Assembly: GCA_034670405.1 (NCBI GenBank)
Contig: JAXDDX010000001.1
Span: 10,148,001 to 10,212,000 of the forward strand
Origin: Hoplostethus atlanticus
Taxonomy: Eukaryota; Chordata; Actinopteri; Trachichthyiformes; Trachichthyidae
Reading direction: 5' to 3'
DNA: 64,000 bases
In this document: positions 38,487 through 51,911 of the stretch, one piece after another
How positions within the stretch are numbered: the first letter of the stretch is position 1
How the letters are laid out: each line of letters starts with the position of its first letter
Position numbers and translations under genes: made by a program
Notes under the pieces: model-generated
Seen by the model: the letters and a program-made list of their open reading frames with translations, nothing else
Told to the model about the DNA's origin: nothing
Databases searched by the model: none

Positions 38487-39515
38487 TCTAATGTACCAGT
38501 ACACATTCATTTTCCTTTAGATTTTGTTCATAGTCCATGAAATCTTTTGAAGCATTCAGTGTGCAAGGGGGAAACACCATATTGGATTCATTGAGTGCTG
38601 CAAAGATTGCTCTGACCTTATAGAAGGGGCCCTCTGTGGATTTTGTGTTGTCAGCAAAGTGAAGGGGGGCCATCATTTCATCAAACCTGTTTCTTCTCAT
38701 GGCTCCTGGTATACTCTCATTCTGGACATCTATGTCCTGTGACTAGAACATGTGCCTCCTAGGGACTGTAGCCAGAAGTGAGAAGCAGATTCCCACAGAA
38801 GCCCCTCCATGGTCAGGTTCTGTTGCTTGCCCTTGGTATGAGTTGAATAAGTTTGACATGTCAATGGTAATATCTCTCAGTGTTGGAGGATAGAACTTCA
38901 GGAAGGCAAACACTGGATCAGGGTTGGTAGCTTTGAAACATGGTGGTGCAGAGGGGTCATCGATCGTGTTCTGGAATATTGGTTACTGTCGGCCTCTTTG
39001 ATCTTTTAAAGGTACAGGTCTTTGTTTTTGACAAGCTGCAATTTCTCTCTTGATTGTATGGATGTTGAGCTGATATCACATGGGGTGTCTGAGGACATCA
39101 CCAGACAACTTATTGTGTCTCACCCGCTAATTCAGTACCCCAGACGTCTTGGTGGACCCTCTAGTCTCTAGTTTGGAGTTGGGAGGAGGCTCAGAGGTCC
39201 TATAAAATGTCTTACTGGGTCTGGCACTAGGAGGTGGCTCATGGGTCCAGGAAGAGCAAAGTACACTGTTGTCATCTTCTGCCCCAGACTCCGGGCCCAT
39301 TATGGTCAAGGCCAAAGATCTCTGCATCTGCATTCAAACGGTGAGCTGGCAAGTGGCTTGATTCTCCCTCATAATCCAGATCCATCACTGTCACAGTCAC
39401 TTAGTATTGCTTCCCTCTCAGACTGGGGTATGATTGCAATATTGCTGTGGGTCTCTTTGGGACCATCTTGATCCAGTAAGGCCAGAACCTGACTAAGAGT
39501 CAACCTAGTTGAACA
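38487..39515 (-). pseudogene. Degenerate piggyBac-like transposase (PGBD family)
   Basis: Reading the minus strand from high to low coordinates: an N-terminal acidic-region piece (LTLSQVLALLDQDGP ... SDCDSDGSGL near 39369-39500), then a degraded middle, then PRRHMF-stop-SQDIDVQNESIPGA and MRRNRFDEMMAPLHFADNTK with FYKVRAIFAALNES (38500-38770). The last parts match the start of the piggyBac DDE domain (PRRHMYW, MRRNRF, LHFADN, KVRPLF). The expected Trp codon in PRRHMW is TAG, there is a 1-base shift just before it, and the catalytic half is missing. It is a dead relic between cax1 and the ZP gene. Confidence 0.85.
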
Positions 39516-40268
39516 GAAAGACAAAAGACAAAAACTGTACATCTGATTATAATGTTGAATAAACATGAATAGGCAAAATTATTGTTTGATTTATTAAACG
39601 ATTTATTGATCATATCATATAAGCTTGCATGACATTTAGTCTGACAATTCTGTCTGACATGGCACATATTTTCCACTATGTGACTATTTTATACTGGCTA
39701 CCAACAACAAAATCAAATCATTTTGATTAAACATATCTAAACTAGACCTTTACCAAAATATTTCTTGATAGATGATTGCCAACATGTACTAACCTCATTT
39801 TGTACAAGTGTGGGCATGTGACCGTTTTCATTACTCACATGTTGTTCACTATTGCGACAGGTGTGATAAAATGGGGTAACCCACTATGTAAATTAGTATA
39901 AAGTTATATCTGACATAAAAAATCTTCACAGATTGTGTTCCCTTCAAAGGATGTGTTCTCTTTTAGACCTGCTGTGCAGGCAACTACAGCCTGGCTTGTG
40001 AAGCAAAGCTCATATGAGTGAATACTTTCTAAAAGGGCACTGCAGTAGCAAGTGAAAAGGCAGCGACTCAGCCCTTGGGGTGTATGGCACTGAGTTTGGG
40101 TTGAAATGCAATTTGCCATAATGGCAAACTTTGTCGCGGATGCCTTCTTGCTTGTCTGCAGAAAGTGTCAACTTAACCTTTCACTATTTAGTTATAGGCG
40201 CAAGACAAAGTGCAAACTAAATCAAACCAGAGTCCTGTACACTGTGCACTATCAAAATAAACATTTGG

Positions 40269-40336
40269 TGACAAATAAAGCTTTAGGTCATGAAGACTTT
40301 TACAAAGGTTTTTGTGACCTAAAGCTTTATTTGTCA
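40269..40336. repeat. Perfect 22-bp inverted repeat with 24-base loop
   Basis: Arms 40269-40290 (TGACAAATAAAGCTTTAGGT then CA) and 40315-40336 are exact reverse complements. It lies about 250 bases upstream of the TATA box of the ZP gene. It could be a small foldback element or a miRNA-like hairpin; I know no matching miRNA. Confidence 0.9.
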
Positions 40337-40581
40337 TGTCATGTCAAACCATCCACCCCCACTGAACTGATCTATCTGATAGGACAAGTGTTTCTCATCC
40401 CCTTGTACCACCCATAAAACTGATGTAAATATAAGTTGTCAAAGACTTATCAAATCGTCCAACTGAATAATGTAAAAACATTACAGAATACACCCCCAAG
40501 GCTTTTAAGTGGCTAATAAAATGATACACATGCTTGAGTTGCCTCGGAGGTGGGGTTTTCAAAATATCAAGTCTAATCACA

Positions 40582-40587
40582 TATAAA
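40582..40587 (+). promoter_or_regulatory. TATA box of the ZP gene
   Basis: TATAAA 66 bases upstream of the start codon, giving a short 5' leader of about 35 bases if transcription starts near 40612. An E-box (CACATG, 40527-40532) lies 55 bases further up; oocyte ZP genes are controlled through E-boxes by FIGLA, but one E-box is weak evidence. Confidence 0.7.
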
Positions 40588-40647
40588 AGCGGCAACAGGC
40601 ATAAGTCGTACCCTTGTTGACTGCTCTGGTCAAACTGCTGTGAAGCC

Positions 40648-43600
40648 ATGGCAAAACATTGGAGTGCCACCTGTTTTATGACACTAGCACTGGTGGGATG
40701 CTTCATTGGGACCTTGGTTGAAGCTCAAATGTTTCACTTTGATTCTCAAGCTCCTCAGGCACCAAAGTTTGTTCCTCCACCTCCCCAGGCACCAAAGGTT
40801 CCTGCACCACAGCCTCTCCAGCCCGTTGCATCAAAGAAGCTTCCCAGTGACCAGCAAAATGAACCTGTCCATAGCTGTGAGGTAGAAGAAAGTGTGAGGG
40901 TCCCGTGTGGAAGTCCTGATATCACTGCTGATCTTTGTGACGCCATAAACTGCTGCTTTGATGGTCACCAGTGCTACTATGGAAAGGCAGGTGAGTGTTT
41001 GATGAGCCTAGCAATGCTTTTTAAAGGGAAAATCTAATTGAGATTTATTTCTGGTTATTTTGTATTGATTGGGTAAAGAGAATATTTCGACCAGTATTAG
41101 AAGACACAAATACTTTACTTAAGTAAAAGCAGAATTACTCTGACAGTATAATAATCTGGTAAAAGACAATATCATCTGTTATCCATTTATAAGTTTGCTT
41201 AAGTATTAAAGTATTCCCTATGATTTTTATTCAAAAGTAAATGTACAGGTTCAATATAAGTTAGGAAGTGTGTTGTTTTTTTGAGTTATTATTTTTTAAA
41301 ACTTAAGCTACAGGTGTCAGTGGTCCATTTATGCCACTTCAAAAGAAAGCTGGCTGCAGGCACTATTTACTATTTAGGTACAGTGCTATTAAGAAGCATT
41401 TTAGAAACGTTCCACTGCTTCCCACACAGAATGTGCTCATAGCATTGTAATAATAACTGATGAGGCCAAGATGTCACCTGATTTGGCATCCTTAAGTACA
41501 AAAATAAAATGTATGAAATTGATTTCTCTGACTTCTTTAGCTTTGATAAACTTCTGGCTGATGGAATTCCACTTTGATCATTACAATTATAATTTAATGT
41601 GGGATGTTTTTGCATTAATAAACAACATTTATCTTTTCAACCTATCAATGCCCATTTCTTTGATACCAGTGACTGTCCAGTGCACCAAGGATGCCCAATT
41701 TATTGTGGTGGTGGCTAGAGATGCCACTCTGCCCAACATTGACCTGGACTCAATCTCACTGTTGGGGGGAGGTGATAGCTGCACTCAGATTGACTCTAAT
41801 TCAGGTTTTGCCATCTACCAGTTCCCTGTTACTGCCTGTGGCTCTGTTGTTATGGTAGGTTTTTCTCTATTTTCACACAAAGAAAGTGCCTCTAAAACGT
41901 TTCTATGTAGATTCTTGCCCCAGTGGCACAATGATCTGTTGCCTCTTGCAGGAAGAGCCTGGCGTTATAATATATGAAAACAGGATGACGTCCTCAAGTG
42001 AAGCGGAAGTTGGGTCCTTCGGAACCATTACCAGGGACAGCAGCTATCAGTAGGCAATCCTTGTTTAGGACTGTTTGTCAAAATAAAGGTCCTAATAAAG
42101 GAACATAATGCCATAGTTCTCTCCTTTCAGATTGCTCTTCCAGTGTAGGTACATCGGCACCTCTGTTAAAACTGTGATTTTGAGGATATTGCCAGGAAAT
42201 GTTCTTCCCCGTGTTGTTCCTGGTGTTGGACCCCTGAGAGTACAGCTGAGATTGGCCAATGGGCAATGCAACACAAAGGGCTGTAATGAAGGTAAGAGTT
42301 TGTCATCTTGGCAGTGTTGTGGTATTTGTAGATTGTTTCAGAACGTCGGCTATACTATGAACTAGAATTTCTCATCTCACAGTGGATGTGGCCTATAGCT
42401 CATTCTACACGGAGCAAGACTATCCTGTGACCAAGGTGCTGAGGGACCCTGTGTATGTGGAGGTTCAGCTCATGGATAGGACAGATCCCAACCTTGTCCT
42501 GACTCTTGGTCGCTGCTGGGCTAGCACTAGCCCCCAGCCTCACAGCCTGCCCCAGTGGGACATTCTGATTGACGGGTAACTAAAATGCCAATTTACAGTG
42601 TCCCAGTTATGAAAACAAAGAGGCACTGGTGGATCTCGGTCAAGTTTACAATACTCTCATGTGTGCTCACTGGGAATACTGAATATAATGCAATGAAAAC
42701 ACTGAATTATTTTTTTATTTTCAAGCTGCAGATACTAGTAGATAGGGTTTAAATATTGACTATCGGAATCTACCGTTGTATATTACAGTAATAATTACAA
42801 GTCAACCTTATTACAGTGTTAATATTACTCAAAATTACAAAGCAACTAATCATGTAAATTAATGGATTAAGAACTAGCAATCATTTGCAATAGGTCACCT
42901 GCGTGGGACTTTAAAACTCATTTTTAATAGTCACACAGTTCTACTCTTGGTCTTTATATTACCGGCTCTGTCAGTCATTTGAGAGTGAAAAGATATTTGA
43001 TAACCAATGAAAAAATAAATACAACAACCACATGTGGGGCTATACTCAGATTGAATTGAAATAATTATGTAAAATAAATATGAAATATTCCTGTGGTTTC
43101 ATACTTGAGTGGCATTGCTCTTCATCCAGGTGTCCGTGCGGGAACGACCATTACCTGTCCTCCGTGGTTCCGGTGGGGGCCTCTTCTGGTCTGGACTTCC
43201 CAACCCACCACAAGCGTTTCTCTTTCAAGATGTTTACCTTTGTGGACAAAGATTCTTTGGTCCAACTGCAGGAACATGTAATGAATGAATTCAGTGAAAC
43301 CATTGATATTAAACTAGAACCTCTTGATCAGTATTTTTCATTACTGTGCCAACACTGTTTTCCCTGTCCAGGTGTACATTCACTGTAGTGCGTCTGTGTG
43401 CACCCCTGGTCCAGGCATCTCCTGTGACAATTCATGCTACAGACAAAGTAAGGGGTAAATTTGTCATTTGTAGAATTGGGGAGGATTGTGTATGTGCATC
43501 TGACTGTGTTTGCATATCTGCCTGCAGAGAGAGATGTGACTGCTGAGGCCCAAAAGAAGGCTGGACAAAGGATTGTGGTTTCCAGTGGACTTGTGATCAT

Positions 43601-43655
43601 GGGTGTCCCTGAGCAGACTGAACCTCAAGTTAAAGGATTTGACTTAGAACATTGA
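40648..43655 (+). CDS. Zona pellucida domain egg-envelope protein, ZP4/ZPB type with trefoil domain (8 exons)
   Basis: Exons: 40648-40990, 41670-41854, 41952-42049, 42131-42291, 42383-42575, 43130-43277, 43372-43447, 43528-43655; in frame, 443 aa. Parts: signal peptide (about 1-26, hydrophobic core ATCFMTLALVGCFIGTLV); a short Pro/Gln-rich stretch with APQAPK repeats (about 32-62); a trefoil/P-type domain (CEVEESVRVPCG ... CDAINCCFDGHQC); a ZP module (about 116-395) with VQCTKDAQFIVVVARD and DGCP at the ZP-C entry; a furin-type site RQKR at 400-403; and a short tail with a hydrophobic patch (IVVSSGLVIMG) but no membrane anchor. This is the plan of fish egg-coat ZPB/choriogenin-H-like proteins, secreted and cross-linked into the chorion. 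The Pro/Gln region is much shorter than in choriogenin H. Ovary or liver expression cannot be told from sequence. Confidence 0.95.
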
Positions 43656-43853
43656 GTAAAAGATCTAAAAACCTCTACTGTGGTTCAGTTATAAGTGGTT
43701 TGTAATGAAATGATGTTGGTAATATTTCAAAGAAAAGAAAAAGAAAGACCCGAAGGTGTGTTACAGGAAGCCCCAAATTAGTCTAGAGAAATTGCTATCC
43801 AAAGAAATTACCTATATGTTGTCAATGCTTTTATGTCCCTACAATGCAGGCTA

Positions 43854-43859
43854 AATAAA
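43854..43859 (+). terminator. Poly(A) signal of the ZP gene
   Basis: AATAAA about 200 bases past the stop codon, with a second copy about 20 bases on. It implies the short 3'UTR usual for fish egg-coat genes. Confidence 0.75.
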
Positions 43860-43879
43860 ATATTATGGGGCAGAAAATA

Positions 43880-46533
43880 AATAGCCTAAAATTGGCCTAC
43901 CTAATCATTTACAAAGTCTGAGTTGCAAGAAAAAATCTTTTTGAAAGGGTAGTTTCTCAATGAAAGGGTTAAACCAGTTACTGAATCCATTGGGAGACAA
44001 ATTTTAAAATGTCTGAAAATCTGGTATTTTACACGTTTTGCAATTTTAAGATATTAAGCATTTGAGAACTTTTACCATATGATAGACAAAAAATACTGAT
44101 GCATCATTTCACCAAGCAGAAAACATTGTAATTTAAACGTATTAAATAAAATGAAAGTGGCATTTCAAAACAAAGCGATCCTATCTGTATCTTACACATC
44201 ATCTCACATGTCAGAAAACTGTAGTTTTGCACATCTGTTTGGTTTGAGAGTGATTGAGAATTTTGGAGTGCAAAATTGACCACTGAGTGATGTCCTCCGA
44301 TGGATGCTGAAGCCCTGTTGTGATAGGTAGTTTGCTGAAATGACGTTTCCAGGTGTTTTCTATAGTAGGAGAGTGAACGGTGCTTGTGAATGTGTTTATA
44401 GTGTATATGAATTCTAATCAAAATAAAGCATGACAACCATATGTAATGAACTAAAGACCATGGCAACATCTTCACAGTGGAACCAGTTACAAGGACAAAG
44501 CAGTGAGGTACATTTTCAGTAAAATGCCGCTTTTAGTTTGGGGGAAAGAAAGAATCTTTAATCTGTGCAGAGATGATGTGTGAAATCCACACAGCACATC
44601 GCTGATTCAACATGGATGGATCGCCTGTGTTTTCCCAAGAACTATCCCCAACTGCCTCAATATTACTGACACTGAAGAGGATGATCAGATGATAAAATTG
44701 AACCTCTTAGAATTGTCTGAATATCATATCTCACATAGCTCCTAAACTGTTTTAGTCTTGCCCTGCCTTAAAACTATCTGGACAGTATCTCCCAGTCAAG
44801 TTTGAGATCTCCCCCACTACTCGGCCAACAAATACACCTGTCGGCCAGATGATGGCGCTATAACAGACAACTTATGTTTTAGCCAAAAACTCCCGAACCA
44901 TCTGGTGTAGAATCAAAACAAAAAACAAATCCCCCAGATTCCTTGGGTCAAGACAAATCCATTGCACATACATGTTTTCTTCACATATATATTTGCAAAG
45001 GGGTTCCAACGTGCGTCAGATCTCATTTAGTCATTCTCTATAATGTTGCTGTGAGGACAATCTCTGCTCGTTTGGCCCATGGGTTCGGACCCTGCTACCG
45101 GCTGCTCCTGGCAATATTTTTTATTAAAACTATTTCAGAATATATTGTCACATTTTTCAATAAATTCTCATTATTCAGCAAACACCCAAACATTCTTTGG
45201 TAACTTTGGTAAAATGTCCAGCTGTGTAATACAAGAAGTGCATTCACATCTTAGTTACAAATAAGGGCAGCGTCACAAAAAGGAAAAAGACTTTCTATCA
45301 AATGCACTTTTAGAACTTTGTCAGCATAAAGGTATATTAACAGATGAAGTACTCATTAGGGTTTCTCATAAATTGAACCAGACACTTGAAATTCAAAATG
45401 TATCCTAAAACAAAGAAACATCAGCCATTAGTTCTCTACAGCCACAGTAAAGACAGTAACACTAAGCGATAAAGATGGTACTTCCCATTGTGTTGGTGAA
45501 ACATGCCCAAATCTGTCAGATATAACACACTTTGATTTTTGGGGTAGTGACAATATAGTAACTAGCTCATAAAAGGCTGATTTTGATGTTACAGGTAATA
45601 CAGATATAATTTCTCATAAATATGTGACTTCATGAACAGTCAATGTGAATAGATAAGGCTATAAAGTATAATAGAAAAAAAAAAGGTTCATTGCAATCAA
45701 ACACTGTAACAACTGCCATAAGCGTCCCTGAAAGTCATCATAATCAATATCTGAAGATTTTTTTATATGGAAATGGGAAAACGGTCATGTTTAACACAAT
45801 GTGACATGATCGTTCTTTCCCTATTCAGGCTGCATGTGGTCAAGAAGCATCCTCAAGTAAGCAACTGCACAATTCAAGCCATCAAAGCCCACTTTACATA
45901 GCAAATTAGCCAGTTATCTATGGAACTAGCACACGACCAGTAAGTGGATAATACATTTGATTGTAACATCACATCACAAGCTATGATCAAACCTTACATC
46001 CTGAAAGAAGGTGGTGTTGACATACACCAGGCAGACAGACCAGTCTTTATTTGCTGTCAGTTATAGCTCGCCATTGACAGCTGATTGTCTTGCAAGTGAA
46101 TCTCAGGTTTACTGACCTGGAAAACCTGTCTAGTCACGGTGTATGCTCTCTGGTACTAAAGCTAACGGAAGTGACAAATATCCAAGTTTGCAGTGAAAAA
46201 AGGTTTTCTGGCCACTTATCAAAATGAAACATTAACAATTTATTCAAACAATTTCAGGCACCGGTGGTAATAGTTTGGTTTGTTGCCCTTAAACTGCTGA
46301 GCAGGAAAGTCTTTGTTAGCTCTTGCTTCTTCGGGCCCTCACCACATAATTGTATGAGTGTGTGGTTAACTGACATTCATGGATCAAAATAAAACAGACC
46401 CCTCACCGAAAAGTGTAGACATAACTTTTGAGTCCTCTATTGCTCCTTTTCTGCGCCGACCCCTGTTGACTGCATGCTAAAACAAGCAAACACAGTCTGT
46501 GCCACACAACTCAGCAGTGCACTCTCTCCTCCA
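43880..46533. other. Non-coding; probably includes the tmem263 3'UTR
   Basis: No recognisable exon. On the minus strand, AATAAA signals at 46239-46244 and 46046-46051 lie 300-500 bases past the tmem263 stop and could end its transcript; more AT-rich candidates occur further down. The remainder is ordinary intergenic sequence. Confidence 0.5.
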
Positions 46534-47111
<578 letters not shown>

Positions 47112-48980
47112 CTCTCTGGGAAAAGAAATGAGACAATTCCCAAAAGAGCCAGCAACATATGTTAACGTCTGTAGGGGAAAATATTCTGTCTAACATGGAT
47201 GCTATTACCTGAGATAGTTTTCCTGTTGGAATCCACAAGTAATTTCAAATCTGCTGTCAACCTTACTATAGACATATACCTATGATTTACTTTTTAATTA
47301 TGTGTACTGTCCAGGTTTGTTGCTTGAGGTGCATATTATGTGTTTTCCCCCAGTCTTGTGGAAGAACAGTAGAAGTAAGTCTGACTTTTCTGTGTTTTTA
47401 TCCTCAAGAAGCCACATGCAATTAGTTTCATCCTGACCATTTATTCTACTTGCATGAGCTGCTTGTTATATGTGAATTTTCAAGTGAACTTTAACCCAAT
47501 TTAAAACTAGAACAGGCCTTCCAGCAGTAACAAACCTAGTGTATATGTTCAGTATCATTAACAGGCCTTATTCCAAATCAAACAAAGATTAATATAACTG
47601 AGTTAACAAAAGAAAACCTAAACAATGCCATTAGTTTGGAATAGGACAGGAGTAGGCAGATCTGTGTCTAAAGAAAATAAAGACTACTTTATTTTGGGCG
47701 TGCTGATCCGGACAACACAAAACAAGGCAGACCTGTTCACTGTCTTGGCAGAGAGGAGTACAAGAGGTGAAACACCAGATGGGATTCAATTCAATTTCTA
47801 AACCAAGGGAACTGATGTTGGCTCATAAAAATAACAACAATGATATAGTGTAAGAGCCCCTTTCTTATGAAAGCTGGCAAACGGCAACAATAACATAAAG
47901 CCCCCACCACCTCAAAACAGAACAAATTATCTTGCAAAGTTGTTCCCTACATCTCTATGGATAGCCATGGGTGCACCAAGCCGGACAAGTTCAGTTTGAC
48001 CTTGGAGTTTTCATGGTGCATAGAAACGTTTTACAAGTCAGAGTTGACAGAAACTTGAATCGAGCAGGGATGACATGGCATAAGAGAGCATGGCATCCAC
48101 CCTGTTTAAAGAAACTATGAAACCCATCCCACTAACACAATTCAGATATGGTAAAACACATGACGCAACATTTATTAAAGCCAAACCTTTGTCCCAAGCC
48201 GTACTCGTGGAAACGTTTGCTGGCCAACTGGTAACAATTAACGTTACAAAAGTCTAATGTATGTTATACGTAAGAGAATCAAGTTAACGTTACGACATAA
48301 ATACTTAAACGCACAATGAAAACATCGTCTGCTACTCATATATATAAACATATATATGTTTGTATACCGGTTGACTAGCGCTAAAGCTAGCACAAAACGT
48401 AAAGTTTGCTAACTTAACAAAGGACTTCTTTGGGGAAGTTAGCGCTGACGACTAAACCGTAAAGCTGACAGGCTGATGCTAGCTGCTGCTACACGCAAAC
48501 ACCAAACACCAAACAAAACGGACATCTTAGCTACTTTTAACGTGTCACTAAAAAGGGGAATTCATAAGATTAGAATATATAAAGCTACTGAATCGTTTCA
48601 CGTGTGCATTTACGTCTCACAATTTGTAACAGGTTTTTTTTTTGATAACCGACTGACTAATTTGACTGTTTACGTGGTTTTTCCTGCCTGTTTTTTCTTG
48701 ACTGTTAACGCCGTACCGTTACTGTACTCAATGGGATGATTAAAAGACACCCAACAACATTATAACCATACACGTGCGCTTTATGGCAACACAAGTCGCA
48801 GTGAAAACGTTTTAGAAGTAAACCGATCGATTATTTATTGATACGTTCGTCTACATAGGTGTACGGATGCTACTAGCGCCCTGTGGTAGGATGATAGTAG
48901 TACTGCAGAAATTAAAGCTCTTGCAGCAAAACCATGGCTGACCCACTTTCCACCCACAAAGACATTAATTTGTGACTTAC

Positions 48981-49030
48981 CTTAGCAAGCGGACCTAATG
49001 TGGCTAAAGTTTAATGACCTAGGACTGGAG
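48981..49030 (-). other. tmem263: Candidate non-coding first exon of tmem263
   Basis: On the minus strand a consensus donor (CTAAG then GTAAGTCAC) ends at 48981. The coding exon 2 starts after an acceptor only four bases upstream of the ATG, so an untranslated exon must exist upstream. This is the best donor in a suitable position, beside a promoter-like region. The exon's 5' limit is not visible. Confidence 0.5.
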
Positions 49031-50270
49031 ATTAATGTCCAGTTGTCGGACTACTGGGGCCACTAGTTTAGTTACTGTTGAAGACGAATGTGGTTTATCC
49101 AGTCTGTTTTTGGAGGAGAACTTCAGTCTCCACCCACATCTCTCCAAAAAAACTACGAGCAGAAGCAAACACGTCGACAAAGGAGCTTCAGCAGCTGGTT
49201 GTGTTTCCAAAGAGTTGTAGTGATATTGTAAACATAAGTAATGATTGTAAAGGTGTTTTAATGTTAATTCTAATCGGGTTACTTTTGTCATTTCTTTGTG
49301 TGTATGCATCTTGGCGTGTTTGTGTGTGTTTTTTTTGTTTGTTATAATTTATTTAAAATCTTGTATTGATAATTGCTTGCACGAAAAATATGAGAAAAAC
49401 ATTTTATCACAGAATAAGTTACTTCAGTGTATTAGGTGTAACGTTAGTGAATTTCGCTATTCGGTAAAAGTAACACATGAAACATATTTTCTTCGTTTAT
49501 AGGCATTTCGACAGAATTGAAAACATAAAAATAATGAGGTGATTTTGGCGGGCGAGGACAAAGATGTGACCCAAAATCGTATAGCAATTTCCCGCACTGA
49601 ACGTGGAAGTGACGTTATTCTCCCCTCGTTTCCTTCATCAAAGATTGTCTCTTTTAAATGGACGAATAACTCGACTGTTACAAAACAAAACTAGCCCACC
49701 TTCCGGTCTGCAAAAGTGGGTGTTAACCCTCGTGCATGTGCTCTCTTTTATGCAGGGACTGTCACACCTGGAACTGACATGCATGATCAGATTGTAACAG
49801 GATAGAGCAAAAATGTATAAACCTTAAATATAAGATGTATATTAACAACAAAGTGTAAATGCAATTAGGTCTCCAATCCACATAAAATTATCATAGCAGA
49901 AATAAACATCTCCAAATGTTTGTAAATATCAAGAGGTTAAGTGACATGCTCGGCAATCTACGCAAGGAGAAAAATAATTATATCTAGATACAATCTGGAT
50001 ATCAGGGTGCATGCTAATGTCAGATATAAAAGCGGCCAAAGTGTTTTTATTCTCAAAAACAATAAAACAACATAGCTCTCTTAGCTCTGGATGTTGGGCT
50101 TCAACGTTTTCCGTTTAAATGTTTAACAGAGGATATCAGCACCAGTTGTCCATATCTTTCCATTAACAACAATTCATTAACTATGTTTCCATCCAAACGC
50201 AAAGCAAATTTTAAGTGAACTTTTGAAATGTCACAAAAAACAAATGTGAATTAAATACATTTCCATCAGC
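49030..50270. other. tmem263 upstream region, no gene seen
   Basis: Contains a GC-richer patch with an E2F-like TTTTGGCGGG near 49540-49552. No open frame here resembles a known protein. Confidence 0.5.
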
Positions 50271-50277
50271 TGTGCTA

Positions 50278-50691
50278 AAGATTCAAGATTCAAGATTCAA
50301 GATTCAAGAACTTTATTTGTCACATACACACACAGGGTGTGTAGTGAAATGAAAAGTGGCAATGCTCACGGGAATGTGCAAAAGGGCAACAGTACACAGT
50401 ATTTACAATAAAAAAACAACACAATATTTACAGTATTACAGTAATTACAGTAAGAGCTCATATAAAAAAAAAAACAATATATACAGTAAGAGCACTTTTG
50501 GAAATGAAAATATAGTAGGAAGGGAAATCGTATGAATGTAATATACTATAAATTATGTGTAGTCATTACCTAAGTGTGTGTGTGTGTGAGTGTGTGTGTG
50601 CATAAGAGGGGCAGTGTGTGTGTCTTGGTGGGGGCCCTGGTGAGGTCAGAGTTCACAGTCCTGATGGCCTGAGGAAAGAAACTCTGTTTCA
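50278..50691 (-). mobile_element. L2-type LINE 3' end, copy 1
   Basis: Minus-strand element ending in about four ATTCAAG units (read CTTGAAT on the element strand). It covers the 3'UTR and the last coding bases, and stops abruptly at 50691 where copy 2's tail starts. The sequence parallels 50692-51066 almost base for base (TTTATTTGTCACATACACAC versus TTTAATTGTCACATACACAC, then GTGTGTAGTGAAATG). Confidence 0.85.
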
Positions 50692-51911
50692 AGATTCAAG
50701 ATTCAAGAAGTTTAATTGTCACATACACACACGAGGTGTGTAGTGAAATGCAAAGTGGCAATGCTTAGCAGAAATGTGCAAAATAACAGGTTCACACTAT
50801 TTACAATAACCAGCACAATATTTACAATGTCACAGTTTTTTAAGAGCTCTATATAAAAAACAACACAATATTTACAATAAGAGCACTTATATATAAAAAA
50901 ATATAGTAAAAAAAGGGAAAATTGTATGTATAATATAATATAAATTATAAATTATGTGTAGTCTTTACCTAAGTGTGTGTGTGTGCATAAGAGGGGCAGT
51001 GTGTGTGTCTTGGTGGGGGCCCTGGTGAGGTCAGAGTTCACAGTCCTGATGGCCTGAGGAAAGAAACTCCATCTCAGTCTCTCTGTTTTGGCAGCGTGAC
51101 TACGGAGGCGCTTGCCTGACCGCAGCAGCTGAAACAGTCCGTTGTTGGGGTGGTGAGGATCCTTCATGATCCTGCAGGCTCTGGTTCTGCACCTCCTGGT
51201 GTACAAGTCCTGCAGGGTGGGGAGTGTAGTTCCAATAGTGCGCTCAGCCGAACGCACTACTCTCTGCAGAGCCTTCCTGTCCTGAGCGGAGCTGCTGCCA
51301 AACCAGGCAGTGATGCTTCCTGTCAGGATGCTCTCCACAGCTCCAGAGTAGAAGGACTGAAGGATCCTCCGGGAGACTTTAAATTTCCTCAGTTGCCTGA
51401 GGTGGTAAAGGCGCTGCCTCGCCTTTCTCACCAGAGTGTCTGTGTGTGTTGTCCATGTGAGATCTTCGGTGATGTGGACTCCCAGGTATTTATACCTGCT
51501 CACCCTCTCCACAGTATTCCCATTAATCTCCAGTGGTGAGTACGTCCTCTGTTGTTGTGTCCTCCTAAAGTCCACAATCAGCTCCTTAGTTTTGGTGACA
51601 TTCAGGAGGAGGCTGTTGTCCTGGCACCAGAGTGACAGATCAGCAACTTCCTCCAGGTAGGCCTTCTCGTCGTTGTTGGAGATCAGGCCCACCACCACTG
51701 TGTCATCCGCAAACTTAATGATGGTGTTGGAGCTGAACCTGGCCACACAGTCATGTGTGTACAGGGAGTACAGTAGGGGGCTGAGGACGCAACCCTGGGG
51801 GGATCCTGTGTTCAGGGTGAGGGGGTTGGAGGTGTGTCTACCCACCCTGACCACCTGGGGCCTGGCGGTCAGGAAGTCCAGGATCAGTCTCTCTGTTTTG
51901 GCAGCATGACT
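50692..51911 (-). mobile_element. L2-type LINE, 5'-truncated, with a 300-codon open reverse-transcriptase frame
   Basis: Minus strand; an open frame at 50952-51854 encodes the C-terminal part of a non-LTR reverse transcriptase: GSPQGCVLSPLLYSLYTHDC, catalytic FADDTVVVG, the thumb KTKELIVDFRR, YKYLGVHITEDLTW, and the C-terminal RTIGTTLPTLQDLYTRRC. These are hallmarks of fish L2-clade LINEs. The endonuclease and N-terminal half are missing. The tail is two ATTCAAG units at 50692. The frame is uninterrupted, so the copy is young but cannot move on its own. Confidence 0.92.

Noticed and set aside
45050..45120. tRNA-like GC-richer stretch
   Set aside because: No consistent A box/B box pair or cloverleaf could be drawn.
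50952..51854. 300-codon open frame as a host gene
   Set aside because: It is the C-terminal reverse transcriptase of an L2-type LINE, with the element's 3' tail directly downstream.
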